Below are positions 8,189-16,453 of a stretch of 64,000 nucleotides of DNA, one piece after another. The first letter of the stretch is position 1; every line of letters starts with the position of its first letter. Source of the stretch: Hylemonella gracilis (GTDB taxonomy: Bacteria > Pseudomonadota > Gammaproteobacteria > Burkholderiales > Burkholderiaceae_C); the NCBI RefSeq assembly GCF_004328645.1, contig NZ_CP031395.1:955501-1019500 (forward strand), written 5' to 3'. A program made the position numbers and the translations under genes. The notes under the pieces are model-generated. The model did not search any database and had not been told where the DNA came from. It saw only the letters and a program-made list of their open reading frames with translations.

Positions 8189-8998
8189 ATGAGCACGCCG
8201 ACCGCCTTGATCGCCGAAGACGAGCCGCTGCTGGCGCAGGCTTTGCAGGCGGAGCTGGCGCGCGCCTGGCCCGAACTGTCCATCGTGTCCACCGTGGGGG
8301 ATGGCGCGGCGGCGGTGCAGGCCGCCTTGCGGGATCGACCCGATGTGCTGTTCTTCGACATCCGCATGCCCGGTCAGGGGGGACTGGAGGCCGCCGCCGA
8401 TCTGGCCGAGGCCTGGCCACACGATGCGCCCTTTCCCGCGCTGGTGTTCGTCACCGCCTACGACCAGTACGCCGTGCAGGCCTTCGAAGCGCAGGCCATC
8501 GACTACGTGCTCAAGCCGGTGCAGGCCGCCCGCTTGCAGAAGACGGTGGCGAAGCTGCGCGAGTTGCTGGCGCGGCGCGATACCCACACCATGGACAGCA
8601 CGCTGGCGCAGCTGCGCAACCTGCTGGCGCTCACCCCCGCCGCGCCCACGGCTGCCTCGACCTCAGCGCAGACAGCGCTGAAGGTGATCCAGGCCAGTGT
8701 GGGCAACACCCTGCGTCTGGTGCCAGTGGAAGAGGTGGTCTACATCGAGGCGGCCGACAAATACCTGCGCGTGGTCACCGCGGCTCAGGAGGTGCTGATC
8801 CGCACGCCGCTGAAGGAGTTGTTGCCGCAGCTGGACCCGGCCGTTTTCTGGCAGGTGCACCGCGGCACCGTGGTGCGCGCCACCGCGATTGACAGCGTGC
8901 TGCGCGACGAAGCCGGCAAGCTGTCGCTGGCCTTGAAGGCGCGGGCGGAAAAACTGCCGGTCAGCCGCCTCTACGCCCATCTGTTCAAAGCCATGTGA
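8189..8998 (+). CDS. LytTR-family response regulator
   Basis: 269 residues. Receiver domain (ALIAEDEPLLAQAL, phospho-acceptor D57 in VLFFDIRMP, conserved VFVTAYDQYAVQAF and YVLKP), a variable linker, then a C-terminal LytTR DNA-binding domain (LRLVPVEEVVYIEAADKYLRV in two parts, LKELLPQLDPAVFWQVHRGT, VSRLYAHLF). AlgR/LytR regulators bind paired direct repeats in promoters. Likely partner of the kinase just upstream; targets cannot be read from the window, though the co-directional genes from 4895 are candidates. Confidence 0.92.
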   Translation: MSTPTALIAEDEPLLAQALQAELARAWPELSIVSTVGDGAAAVQAALRDRPDVLFFDIRMPGQGGLEAAADLAEAWPHDAPFPALVFVTAYDQYAVQAFEAQAIDYVLKPVQAARLQKTVAKLRELLARRDTHTMDSTLAQLRNLLALTPAAPTAASTSAQTALKVIQASVGNTLRLVPVEEVVYIEAADKYLRVVTAAQEVLIRTPLKELLPQLDPAVFWQVHRGTVVRATAIDSVLRDEAGKLSLALKARAEKLPVSRLYAHLFKAM

Positions 8999-9047
8999 GT
9001 GGGCGCCTTGCGCCGGTGCTGGTCCTGTGCCAGCACGCGCAGTCCGC

Positions 9048-10457
9048 TCAATACGTCAGTTCCAGCACCGTCACATGGCCGGCCGCCGCAGGCCAGACGC
9101 GGCCGGCGAGTGGTTCGCCGTTGAACTCGGCCGTGATCGCGCGGTCGGCTGCGCTGTCGAGCCGCAGGCGCGAGTTGGACACGCCCGCGCCCACGGGCGG
9201 CACGCCGGGCGGCGGCGTCCGGCCATCGAAGCGCAGGGTGTCGCGTCGGGCATCGAAATAGCCGCGCGGACGCGTGAAGATGGCCAGGGCCGCGGCCTCT
9301 TTCTCAGCGGCAGCCGTGATGCGCTCGGGGCGCAGGGTGACGATGCCGCTGGAGCGCGGGAAGGGGCTGCGATAGACGTGCGTGATGGCGTAACCCGCTG
9401 CCTTGAGCTCGAACTCGTGGGCCATGCCGGCTCGCGCCTTGAACGGTCCCCAGCGTCCGTCCGCGCCAGTCTTGCGCGTGTAGACCGGCGCACCCAGGCG
9501 TTGGCCCGTGGTGGCATCGGTCTCATAGATGCTCAGTTCGGCGCCCGCGAGCGGCAGGTTGTTCACATAGTCGCCACTGGCGGGATCGCTGGGGTTCAGT
9601 CCCAGGCCGGTGACGACGCCACTCAATTCCACCCGCGCCTCCGACACGATGTCCACCGTCGGCGCACGGCCGGTGAGGAACTGGTACGTGGCGGCGAAGG
9701 CCGCGGGCGAGAAGGAGGTCTCGCGGTGGTCCAGGCCGGCGATGACCACGTTGCGCGCGCCCTTGAGCTCGGGGCCGTCGTGCCCCACGTTCGTTGGCGT
9801 GCCCTTGGCGCCGATCCACAGGCCATCCGGTTGCGCGTACTTGTCGTTGTTGTCGCTGCGCACGGTCATCCAGCGCACCGGGCCGGTGACTTCATCCCCG
9901 TTGGCGTTCTTGGGCGCGTTCAGGCCCGTCAGAAAGGGGCCGGTGCCCGAGAACTCACTGCCTTCGTTGTAGCCCTTGATGGCCCAGACGCCATGGTTGG
10001 GCGTGCCGCCCAGGACAACGTGCGAAACGGAGGCCGCGCCCCCGCCGTTCTGGATGTAGTTGCGCACGGCGTAACCCCCGCGCGAATTGCCCAGAAGGAC
10101 CACTTGCGAGGCCCCCGTGGCGCGTCGCACCCGCTCCACCTCGGCTTTCAGATAGGCCATGTAGTCGGCGGTGGAACTGCGGCCCGGCTGGGGCTTGGCG
10201 TCGTTGTCGCGCGCCTGCGGGTAAGGCAGTTCAATCACATGCAGACGCTCGCGCGGCCAGCCATTGGATTCGAAGCGCCAGAGCGTGGTCAGCCACAAGG
10301 CGGCACTGTCGCCATTGCCGTGCACGAAGACGATGGGAGGGTAGGTTTGCAGGGAATCGGACATGGATGACGAGGGGCTTGCGCAGCCGACCAGCAGGGA
10401 CAGCGCACTGGCCAGCAGGACGGCAACAAGGGAGGCAAGACGGCGTGTGAATGGCAT
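9048..10457 (-). CDS. Lipase/esterase-like lipoprotein with C-terminal beta domains
   Basis: 469 residues from ATG at 10457, which has AGGAG about 7 bases upstream; the frame extends 40 codons further 5' without support. Signal with lipobox LLVGC (Cys25), oxyanion motif IVFVHGNGD (42-50), nucleophile G-N-S125-R-G-G and a possible catalytic His in LDHRETSF. After about residue 300 come two beta-sandwich-like regions, one of the carboxypeptidase-regulatory type (GAELSIYETDATTGQRLG, then TGADGRWGPF). The arrangement recalls lipases with C-terminal lipid-binding domains such as Archaeoglobus AFL, a comparison from memory. Likely outer-membrane or secreted; substrate unknown. Confidence 0.75.
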   Translation of the reverse strand: MPFTRRLASLVAVLLASALSLLVGCASPSSSMSDSLQTYPPIVFVHGNGDSAALWLTTLWRFESNGWPRERLHVIELPYPQARDNDAKPQPGRSSTADYMAYLKAEVERVRRATGASQVVLLGNSRGGYAVRNYIQNGGGAASVSHVVLGGTPNHGVWAIKGYNEGSEFSGTGPFLTGLNAPKNANGDEVTGPVRWMTVRSDNNDKYAQPDGLWIGAKGTPTNVGHDGPELKGARNVVIAGLDHRETSFSPAAFAATYQFLTGRAPTVDIVSEARVELSGVVTGLGLNPSDPASGDYVNNLPLAGAELSIYETDATTGQRLGAPVYTRKTGADGRWGPFKARAGMAHEFELKAAGYAITHVYRSPFPRSSGIVTLRPERITAAAEKEAAALAIFTRPRGYFDARRDTLRFDGRTPPPGVPPVGAGVSNSRLRLDSAADRAITAEFNGEPLAGRVWPAAAGHVTVLELTY

Positions 10458-10595
10458 GGGACGCTCCTGGAAACGAGGCGGGTCCGCGATGGTATGCGCC
10501 GCGTTTGACGGCTGGATGTCGCCCAGTTGACGCGTTCCGCCCGGTGTTTCCCCTGGGCCGGCTGCCAGGTCAGGCATGCGTCTGTTTCCACAGGT

Positions 10596-13025
10596 TCAGC
10601 CGCGCAGCGCCATGAATACCCGTTCGGGCGTGGCGGGGGCGTCCATGGTCACCAGGCCATCCTGGCGCGCGGCGGCCACCGCATCGCCACACGCGCTGGC
10701 GCGCGTTTCTTTTCGTGCCGCCGCGATCGCATCGCGGATCGCTTCCCACACGCTGACAGCCAGCATGAAGGGCGGCTCGCCCACGGCCTTGCTGCCGTGC
10801 ACATTGTCTTCGCGGTTGGGCTCGGGCCAGAAGTCCACGCGCCAGCGCGGCGGCAGGTCACCCGTGGCCGGGATCTTGTACGTGCTGGGCGCGTGGGTGG
10901 CGAGTTGGCCCTTGCCATCCCACACCAGTTCCTCGCTGGTCAACCAGCCCATGCCCTGGATGAAGCCGCCTTCCACCTGGCCCAGGTCCAGGCCTGGGTT
11001 GATGCTGCGACCCACGTCGTGCAGGATGTCCACGGCCAGCACGCGCGTTTCGCCCGTGAGCGTGTCGATGGCGACCTCGCTGCAGGCCGCGCCGTAGGCG
11101 AAGTAGTAGAAGGGCCGGCCAGTCAGCGTGGTCTTGTCGTAATGGATCTTGGGCGTGCGGTAGAAGCCATCGCTCCAGAGTTGGATGCGGTTCGCGTAGG
11201 CCGCCTTGACCACCTCGCGAAAGTCACGTGTGCTGTGCGGTCCGATGACCTGTCCATGGGCGAATCGGATCTCACCGGCGCCCACGTCGGCGCCCCCCAC
11301 GGCTTGCCCCTCCAGCCCGGCGACGAAGGCCGCCAGGTTGTCGCGCACGCTGCGCGCGGCGAACTGCGCGGCGCGGCCATTGAGGTCGGTGCCGCTGGAT
11401 GCCGCCGTCGCACTGGCGTTGGGCACGCGCGCGGTGTCGCTGGCCGAGAGCCGCACCCAGTCGTGCGGCACGCCCAGCTCGTCGGCCACGATCTGGCCGA
11501 CCTTGGTGTGTAGACCCTGGCCCATCTCGGTGCCGCCGTGGTTGACCAGCACGCTGCCATCGGCGTAAACGTGCACCAGCGCGCCCGCCTGGTTGAACAG
11601 GGTGGCGGTGAAGCTGATGCCGAACTTCACGGGTGTCAGGGCCAGGCCTTTCTTCAGTACCTGGTGCGTGCGGTTCCAGTTGGCGATCTCGGCGCGGCGC
11701 TCGCGGTAGCGCGCGGTCTTGGCCAGTTCGCCCATCAGGGGCTGCAGGATGTTGTCCTCGATGCGCATCTGGTAGTGCGTGGTGTCACGGCGCCTGACAG
11801 GCTCGGTGGCGCTCGTGGGCGGGATGACTTCATCGCTGTACAGATTGCGCAGCCGCACGTCCAGCGCGTCCAGCCCGAGGTGGCGCGCGATGTCGCCCAG
11901 AATGGTTTCGATGGCGATCACGCCCTGGGGCCCGCCAAAGCCGCGAAAGGCCGTGTGGCTCTGTGTGTTGGTCTTGCAGCGGTAGCTGCGGATGCGCACG
12001 TCACTCAGGTAGTAGGCGTTGTCGCTGTGGAAGATGGCGCGGTCGGCCACGGGGCCGGACAGGTCGGCGGAAAAGCCGCAGTTCACCAGCATGGTCAGCC
12101 GCAGTGCCGTGAGCCGGCCCGTGCCGTCAAAGCCGGCTTCGTAGTCATAGGCGAAGGGATGGCGCTTGCCGGTGACCATGAAATCATCGTCGCGGTCCAG
12201 CCGCAGCTTGACCGGCGCGCCGGTCTTGCGCGCGGCCAGCGCGGCCCAGACCGCGAGGTGCCCGGCCTGGGTTTCCTTGCCGCCGAAGCCGCCCCCCATG
12301 CGGCGGCAAACCACCTGCACATCGTGTCCGTCCAGACCGAGCGCGTGCGCCACCCAGTGCTGCACTTCACCCGGGTGCTGGCTGCTGCTGTGGATCAGCC
12401 ATTGCCTGCGGCCGCGTTCGCCCTCCTGCGGCTGGGCGTAGGCGATCTGGCCTTCGAGGTAAAAATGCTCCTGGCCCCCGACCTCGAAGCGGCCGCTCAA
12501 GCGGTGCTTGGCCTGGGCCAGGGCCTCGTCGGGCGCGCCGCGTTGCACGGTCACGGGCGGCAGCACATAGCTTTGCGCGGCGTGCGCCGCGCGCGCGTCC
12601 AGGACGGCGGGCAAGGCCTCGATGCGGTTGGCCAGTTCTTGCTGCAGGGCGCGTGCCGCGCGGCGCGCCTGCATCACGGTGCGGGCCACCACCAGGCCGA
12701 CAACCTGGCCGACATGCTGCACCGTGTCGATGGCGAAGATGGGTTCGTCGTGCGCGGGGGTCGCGAGGTACCGGTCGCCGGGGATGTCCGCCGTCAGCAC
12801 CACGTCGACCACGCCAGGCATGGCCAATGCGGCCTGGGCGTCGATGCCGCGCAGACGACCATGCGCGATGGGCGACAGGACGGGCGCCGCGTGCAGCGTG
12901 CCGCGCAGCTCGGGCAGGTCGTCAATGTAGGGCGCCAAGCCCTGAACCTGCAGGCGCGCGCTCTCATGGGCCAGCGACTGGCCACTCGCAAGGAGCTGGA
13001 GTTTCACGGTGTCATTCGCGCTCAT
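10596..13025 (-). CDS. xdhB: Xanthine dehydrogenase, molybdopterin-binding subunit XdhB
   Basis: 809 residues from ATG at 13025, which overlaps the xdhA stop by four bases (ATGA). Carries the large-subunit motifs of the xanthine oxidase family: MGGGFGGKETQAGHLA, AFRGFGGPQGVIAIE, GGTEMGQGLHTKV and GSKAVGEPPFMLAVSVWEAI. It binds the molybdenum cofactor and oxidises hypoxanthine to xanthine and urate, together with XdhA. Cofactor loading needs XdhC (1314). Cytoplasmic. Adjacent purine transport and deaminase genes support xanthine/hypoxanthine as the substrate rather than another N-heterocycle. Confidence 0.95.
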   Translation of the reverse strand: MSANDTVKLQLLASGQSLAHESARLQVQGLAPYIDDLPELRGTLHAAPVLSPIAHGRLRGIDAQAALAMPGVVDVVLTADIPGDRYLATPAHDEPIFAIDTVQHVGQVVGLVVARTVMQARRAARALQQELANRIEALPAVLDARAAHAAQSYVLPPVTVQRGAPDEALAQAKHRLSGRFEVGGQEHFYLEGQIAYAQPQEGERGRRQWLIHSSSQHPGEVQHWVAHALGLDGHDVQVVCRRMGGGFGGKETQAGHLAVWAALAARKTGAPVKLRLDRDDDFMVTGKRHPFAYDYEAGFDGTGRLTALRLTMLVNCGFSADLSGPVADRAIFHSDNAYYLSDVRIRSYRCKTNTQSHTAFRGFGGPQGVIAIETILGDIARHLGLDALDVRLRNLYSDEVIPPTSATEPVRRRDTTHYQMRIEDNILQPLMGELAKTARYRERRAEIANWNRTHQVLKKGLALTPVKFGISFTATLFNQAGALVHVYADGSVLVNHGGTEMGQGLHTKVGQIVADELGVPHDWVRLSASDTARVPNASATAASSGTDLNGRAAQFAARSVRDNLAAFVAGLEGQAVGGADVGAGEIRFAHGQVIGPHSTRDFREVVKAAYANRIQLWSDGFYRTPKIHYDKTTLTGRPFYYFAYGAACSEVAIDTLTGETRVLAVDILHDVGRSINPGLDLGQVEGGFIQGMGWLTSEELVWDGKGQLATHAPSTYKIPATGDLPPRWRVDFWPEPNREDNVHGSKAVGEPPFMLAVSVWEAIRDAIAAARKETRASACGDAVAAARQDGLVTMDAPATPERVFMALRG

Positions 13026-14689
13026 GACAAGTCCTCCAGCCGCACGGGCTCGTTGCCCTCGAATTCCTCCCAGTAGCGCAGTGGCAGTTGCGCCAGCAGG
13101 CCGCGCCGGTAGTCGCCGCTGGCGCGCATGTCGGAGATCGGCGCGAATTCCTGGGCCAGCACGATGGCGGCCTGTTCCAGGCTGGTCCGGGCCCACGCTT
13201 GGCCCTCGAGGCTAGCTTCCGTCTGGTAGGCGCGCGCGGGTGTGGCCGCCACCCCGCCCGCGCCGATGCGTGCCTGTGTGATGCGTCCGTCCTGCACCTG
13301 GAGGTTCAAGGCCAGGCAGACGGCGGATATGTCGTCGTCTTGGCGTTTGGAAATCTTGTAAACCCTGAAATATTCAGCCCCCACGCTCGGCACTGACGTG
13401 TCCTCGCTGCCCCCAAGCGCGGCGCTGCCCTGCGCTTCGCTGGTGCCAGGGGCGCTCGCTTGCTTGGGGCGGCCCGGCCCGGCGCTCGTGGCGTCCGCGG
13501 TGGGCAAGGGCACCTTGATCCAGGCCAGCAATTCATCCGCCGCGAGTTGGTTCTTGCGGTAGCCGGTGTAGAAATTTTCGAGCGGCAGTTCGCGGGACAC
13601 GAGGCGGCCCTTGCGCGCAGCCATCAGCACGAGGCTCGCGCCCAGTGCGATCAGCAGGGGCATGGAGTCCCCGATGGGGGAGCCGTTGGCGATGTTGCCG
13701 CCCAGCGTGCCGGAGTTGCGCACGGGCAGGCCGGCGAAACGTTCGGCGAATGTCCGCAACTGAGGCCGGTCGGCCACCAGGGCGGCGTAGGCGTCCTGCA
13801 GCGGCACGGCCGCACCGATGGCGATGTGCTGCGGGTAACGCTCGATGTGGCGCAACTCGGCGGCGCGCGTCACGTCGAGAACCTGCTCGAACTGCCGGTG
13901 CTGCTTGGTCACCCACAGGCCCACGTCCGTCGTGCCCGCGACAATCTGCGCCTGGGGGTGCGCGGCGCGCGCGGCCAACAGCTCGGCCAGCGTGGTGGGG
14001 GTCAGATAGTCCGGGTCCGAGCCCGGCTCGAGGCTTCTCAACTGCCGCAGCACCGCGGCTTTGTCTACCTGCACGCGCGGCAGGTCCGCCATGTGCTGGG
14101 CGGCGTCGAGGATGGGCCGGTAGCCGGTGCAGCGGCAGAGGTTGCCCGAAAGGTCGGCCTGCGCCATGGCGCGATCGACGGCCTCGCCGTTCAGCACCTT
14201 GCCTTGGTACATGCCAAACAGGCTCATCACGAAACCCGGGGTGCAGAAACCGCACTGGCTGCCGTGGCAGTCCACCATGGCTTGCTGGCAAGGGTGCAAT
14301 GCGGGACGTTCGTGCCCAGGTGGAGGTACAGCCTCGGACTCGCCCTGGGATCGCACATCGGCATGGGGCTGGGCCGCGGCCGCAACCGGAACCATGCCGG
14401 TCGTCAAATCGTCAGCGGTCCAGACCGCCTGGCCCTGCACCGAGTGCGCGAGGCGGATGCAGCTGTTGATGGCGCGGTAGCGCAGCTCGCCGTCTTCGGC
14501 TGTTCCCAGCACCACGGTGCAGGCGCCGCAATCGCCCTCGCCGCAGCCCTCCTTGACGGCGGTGCACTGCAGGTCCTCGCGCAGGATTTCCAGCAGGGTG
14601 CGGCTGGGCGGCACGTCGCTCAGGCGGACGATTTCGCCGCGATGGACGAACTGCAGAACAGGGTGTTTCATGGCGGGAAGGCGATGCAA
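13022..14689 (-). CDS. xdhA: Xanthine dehydrogenase, Fe-S/FAD subunit XdhA
   Basis: 555 residues. The N-terminal plant-type [2Fe-2S] domain (KEGCGEGDCGACTVVLG) and second [2Fe-2S] domain (SQCGFCTPGFVMSL, GNLCRCTGYRPIL) are followed by a FAD-binding domain (VAGTTDVGLWVTKQHR, NSGTLGGNIANGSPIGDSMP) and a CO-dehydrogenase flavoprotein C-terminal domain. The start at 14689 has GAGG 5 bases upstream; ATG at 14671 is the alternative. Odd: about 40 low-complexity residues rich in Ala, Gly, Ser and Pro lie between VPLPTA and AEYFRVYK, where homologues as I recall join directly. The inserted DNA (about 13382-13500) resembles a palindromic repeat seen again at 16316. Confidence 0.94.
   Translation of the reverse strand: MHRLPAMKHPVLQFVHRGEIVRLSDVPPSRTLLEILREDLQCTAVKEGCGEGDCGACTVVLGTAEDGELRYRAINSCIRLAHSVQGQAVWTADDLTTGMVPVAAAAQPHADVRSQGESEAVPPPGHERPALHPCQQAMVDCHGSQCGFCTPGFVMSLFGMYQGKVLNGEAVDRAMAQADLSGNLCRCTGYRPILDAAQHMADLPRVQVDKAAVLRQLRSLEPGSDPDYLTPTTLAELLAARAAHPQAQIVAGTTDVGLWVTKQHRQFEQVLDVTRAAELRHIERYPQHIAIGAAVPLQDAYAALVADRPQLRTFAERFAGLPVRNSGTLGGNIANGSPIGDSMPLLIALGASLVLMAARKGRLVSRELPLENFYTGYRKNQLAADELLAWIKVPLPTADATSAGPGRPKQASAPGTSEAQGSAALGGSEDTSVPSVGAEYFRVYKISKRQDDDISAVCLALNLQVQDGRITQARIGAGGVAATPARAYQTEASLEGQAWARTSLEQAAIVLAQEFAPISDMRASGDYRRGLLAQLPLRYWEEFEGNEPVRLEDLS
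13382..13500. repeat. Palindromic GC-rich repeat inserted in frame in xdhA
   Basis: Contains CGCTGCCCCC on the left and GGGCGGCCCGG on the right with dyad-like DNA between them, the same two borders as the element at 16316-16384. It encodes the low-complexity insert in XdhA without breaking the frame. Borders are approximate and the repeat family is inferred from two copies only. Confidence 0.45.
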
Positions 14690-14744
14690 GCCTCATACCA
14701 TACCAGCCTTCCCGCCCGGTCCGGCGATGCGTCGAAGTCAGTAT

Positions 14745-14760
14745 TGGCACAGATATCGCT
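14745..14760 (+). promoter_or_regulatory. Sigma-54 (-24/-12) promoter-like site
   Basis: TGGCACAGATATCGCT matches the consensus TGGCACR-N4-TTGCW at every defined position but one (C for T), with the required GG-N10-GC spacing. Transcription would start near 14771, upstream of the transporter operon. The rest of the 78-base gap to xdhA shows no convincing sigma-70 promoter. rpoN itself lies at 42880-44556. Confidence 0.5.
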
Positions 14761-14788
14761 TAAGCTAATGCCTCTTTCCACCGACGCC

Positions 14789-16432
14789 ATGCCGCTGCCT
14801 CTGCCTCCCCGTCTCGAACTCCAGGGCATCACCAAGCGCTACCCCGCCGTGGTGGCCAACGATGGCGTCTCGCTGACCGTGCAGCCGGGTGAAATCCACG
14901 CCGTGCTGGGCGAGAACGGCGCCGGCAAGTCCACGCTGATGAAGATCGTCTATGGCGCGGTACAGGCCGACGAGGGCGAGATCCGCTACAACGGCCAGCC
15001 GGTGCGCATCCGCAATCCGCAGGAGGCGCGGGCCCTGGGCATCAGCATGGTGTTCCAGCACTTCAGCCTGTTCGACACGCTGAGCGTGGCGGAAAACGTC
15101 TGGATTGGCCTGGACAAGCGCCAGACCCTGGCCGAGGTGACGGCGCGCATCCGCGACAAGGCGACGCAATACGGGCTCGAAATCGACCCGCTGCGCCCGG
15201 TGCACACCCTCTCGGTGGGCGAGATGCAGCGGGTGGAAATCATCCGCGCGCTACTGGGCGAGCCGCAGTTGCTGATCCTGGACGAGCCGACCTCGGTGCT
15301 CACGCCCCAGGCGGTGGAGCGCCTGTTTGTCGTGTTGCGCCAGTTGGCGTCCCAGGGCTGCAGCATCCTCTACATCAGCCACAAGCTCCACGAAATCCGC
15401 GCCCTGTGCACTGCCTGCACGGTGCTGCGCGGCGGCAAGGTGACGGGCGTGTGCGACCCGCGCCAGGAAAGCAATGCTTCGCTGAGTCGCATGATGATCG
15501 GCGCGGAGCCGCCCGCGCTGGAGCGCCACGCGCGCGCCGCGGGCGAGGTGGCGCTGCGCGTGCAAGGCCTGAGCCTGCCGCGCGAAGACCAGTTCGGTGT
15601 CGACCTGGACGGCGTGGGCTTCGAGCTGCGCGCGGGCGAGGTGCTGGGCATCGCGGGAGTGTCGGGCAATGGCCAGAAGGAACTGCTGTATGCCCTCTCG
15701 GGTGAGGATCGTCGGGCCGCGCCCGACACCCTTCAGATCTTTGGCCGCGCCGCCGGCGCCCTGGGGCCGGACAAGCGTCGTGCCCTGGGCCTGCACTTCG
15801 TGCCCGAGGAACGGCTGGGGCGCGGGGCGGTGCCGGTGCTGAGCCTCTCAGACAACCTGCCCCTCACGCGCCGCGAGCACGTCAAGCGGGGCTGGCTGCG
15901 CCACGGCGCGCTGCGCGCGCAGGCCGCCGAGGTGATCGCGCGTTTCAAGGTCAAGGCAGGAGGGCCTCATGGTGGCGCGGGTGCCGCTGCCAAGTCGCTG
16001 TCGGGCGGCAATCTGCAGAAATTCATTGTCGGGCGCGAGATCGACGCAGCCCCGAAGTTGCTCATCGTCTCGCAGCCGACCTGGGGCGTGGACGTGGGCG
16101 CGGCGGCCCAGATCCGCGCCGAGCTGCTGGCCCTGCGCGACGCGGGTTGCGCGGTGCTGGTGGTCAGCGAGGAGCTGGACGAACTGTTCGAGATCTGCGA
16201 CCGCCTGGTTGTCATCGCGCAGGGCCGCCTGAGCCCCAGCCTGCCGACCGCGCAGGCCACGCCGGAGCAGATCGGCGAATGGATGTCGGGGCTGTGGCCG
16301 GAAAATAGGGCCTCCACGCCCCCCGCTGCGCGAGGTTCGCTGCCCCCCGAGGGGGCCTTCGCGCCTTCGGGCGGCCCGGTGGCGCTCAAGACGGCGACCC
16401 AGCGTGAGGACGGACCGCATGCAGCAACTTGA
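14789..16432 (+). CDS. Purine/nucleoside ABC transporter, ATP-binding protein
   Basis: 547 residues with two tandem ABC domains, as in the BmpA/NupA-type nucleoside importers. First domain: Walker A GENGAGKST, signature LSVGEMQRVEI, Walker B LLILDEPTSVL. Second: LSGGNLQKFIVGREI, then LLIVSQPTWGVDVG, in which the usual Walker B Asp-Glu is replaced by Ser-Gln, typical of the degenerate site in this family. ATG at 14789 is preferred because a sigma-54-like promoter would initiate near 14771; ATG at 14768 is the alternative. Odd: the last ~45 residues (from about WPENRASTPP) are a low-complexity tail encoded by a palindromic repeat. Followed by two permeases and a BMP protein. Confidence 0.92.
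   Translation: MPLPLPPRLELQGITKRYPAVVANDGVSLTVQPGEIHAVLGENGAGKSTLMKIVYGAVQADEGEIRYNGQPVRIRNPQEARALGISMVFQHFSLFDTLSVAENVWIGLDKRQTLAEVTARIRDKATQYGLEIDPLRPVHTLSVGEMQRVEIIRALLGEPQLLILDEPTSVLTPQAVERLFVVLRQLASQGCSILYISHKLHEIRALCTACTVLRGGKVTGVCDPRQESNASLSRMMIGAEPPALERHARAAGEVALRVQGLSLPREDQFGVDLDGVGFELRAGEVLGIAGVSGNGQKELLYALSGEDRRAAPDTLQIFGRAAGALGPDKRRALGLHFVPEERLGRGAVPVLSLSDNLPLTRREHVKRGWLRHGALRAQAAEVIARFKVKAGGPHGGAGAAAKSLSGGNLQKFIVGREIDAAPKLLIVSQPTWGVDVGAAAQIRAELLALRDAGCAVLVVSEELDELFEICDRLVVIAQGRLSPSLPTAQATPEQIGEWMSGLWPENRASTPPAARGSLPPEGAFAPSGGPVALKTATQREDGPHAAT
16316..16384. repeat. Palindromic GC-rich intergenic-type repeat
   Basis: Contains the dyad CCCCCCGAGGGGG and the block GCGCCTTCGGGCGGCCCGG, a form that I recall as frequent between genes in Comamonadaceae. 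Here it lies inside the end of the transporter ATPase gene, extending its C-terminus. It shares CGCTGCCCCC and GGGCGGCCCGG with 13382-13500. Confidence 0.5.
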
Positions 16433-16453
16433 AACCTATCGCGAGGTCGGCGC

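Noticed and set aside
11538..13076. A 512-codon plus-strand frame and others opposite xdhB.
   Set aside because: Antisense shadows with no recognisable domains; xdhB motifs are complete on the minus strand.
13460..14788. Long open frame continuous with the transporter ATPase, making a 990-residue protein.
   Set aside because: It lies antisense to xdhA and is a GC-frame shadow; the conserved ABC domain begins at about 14810.
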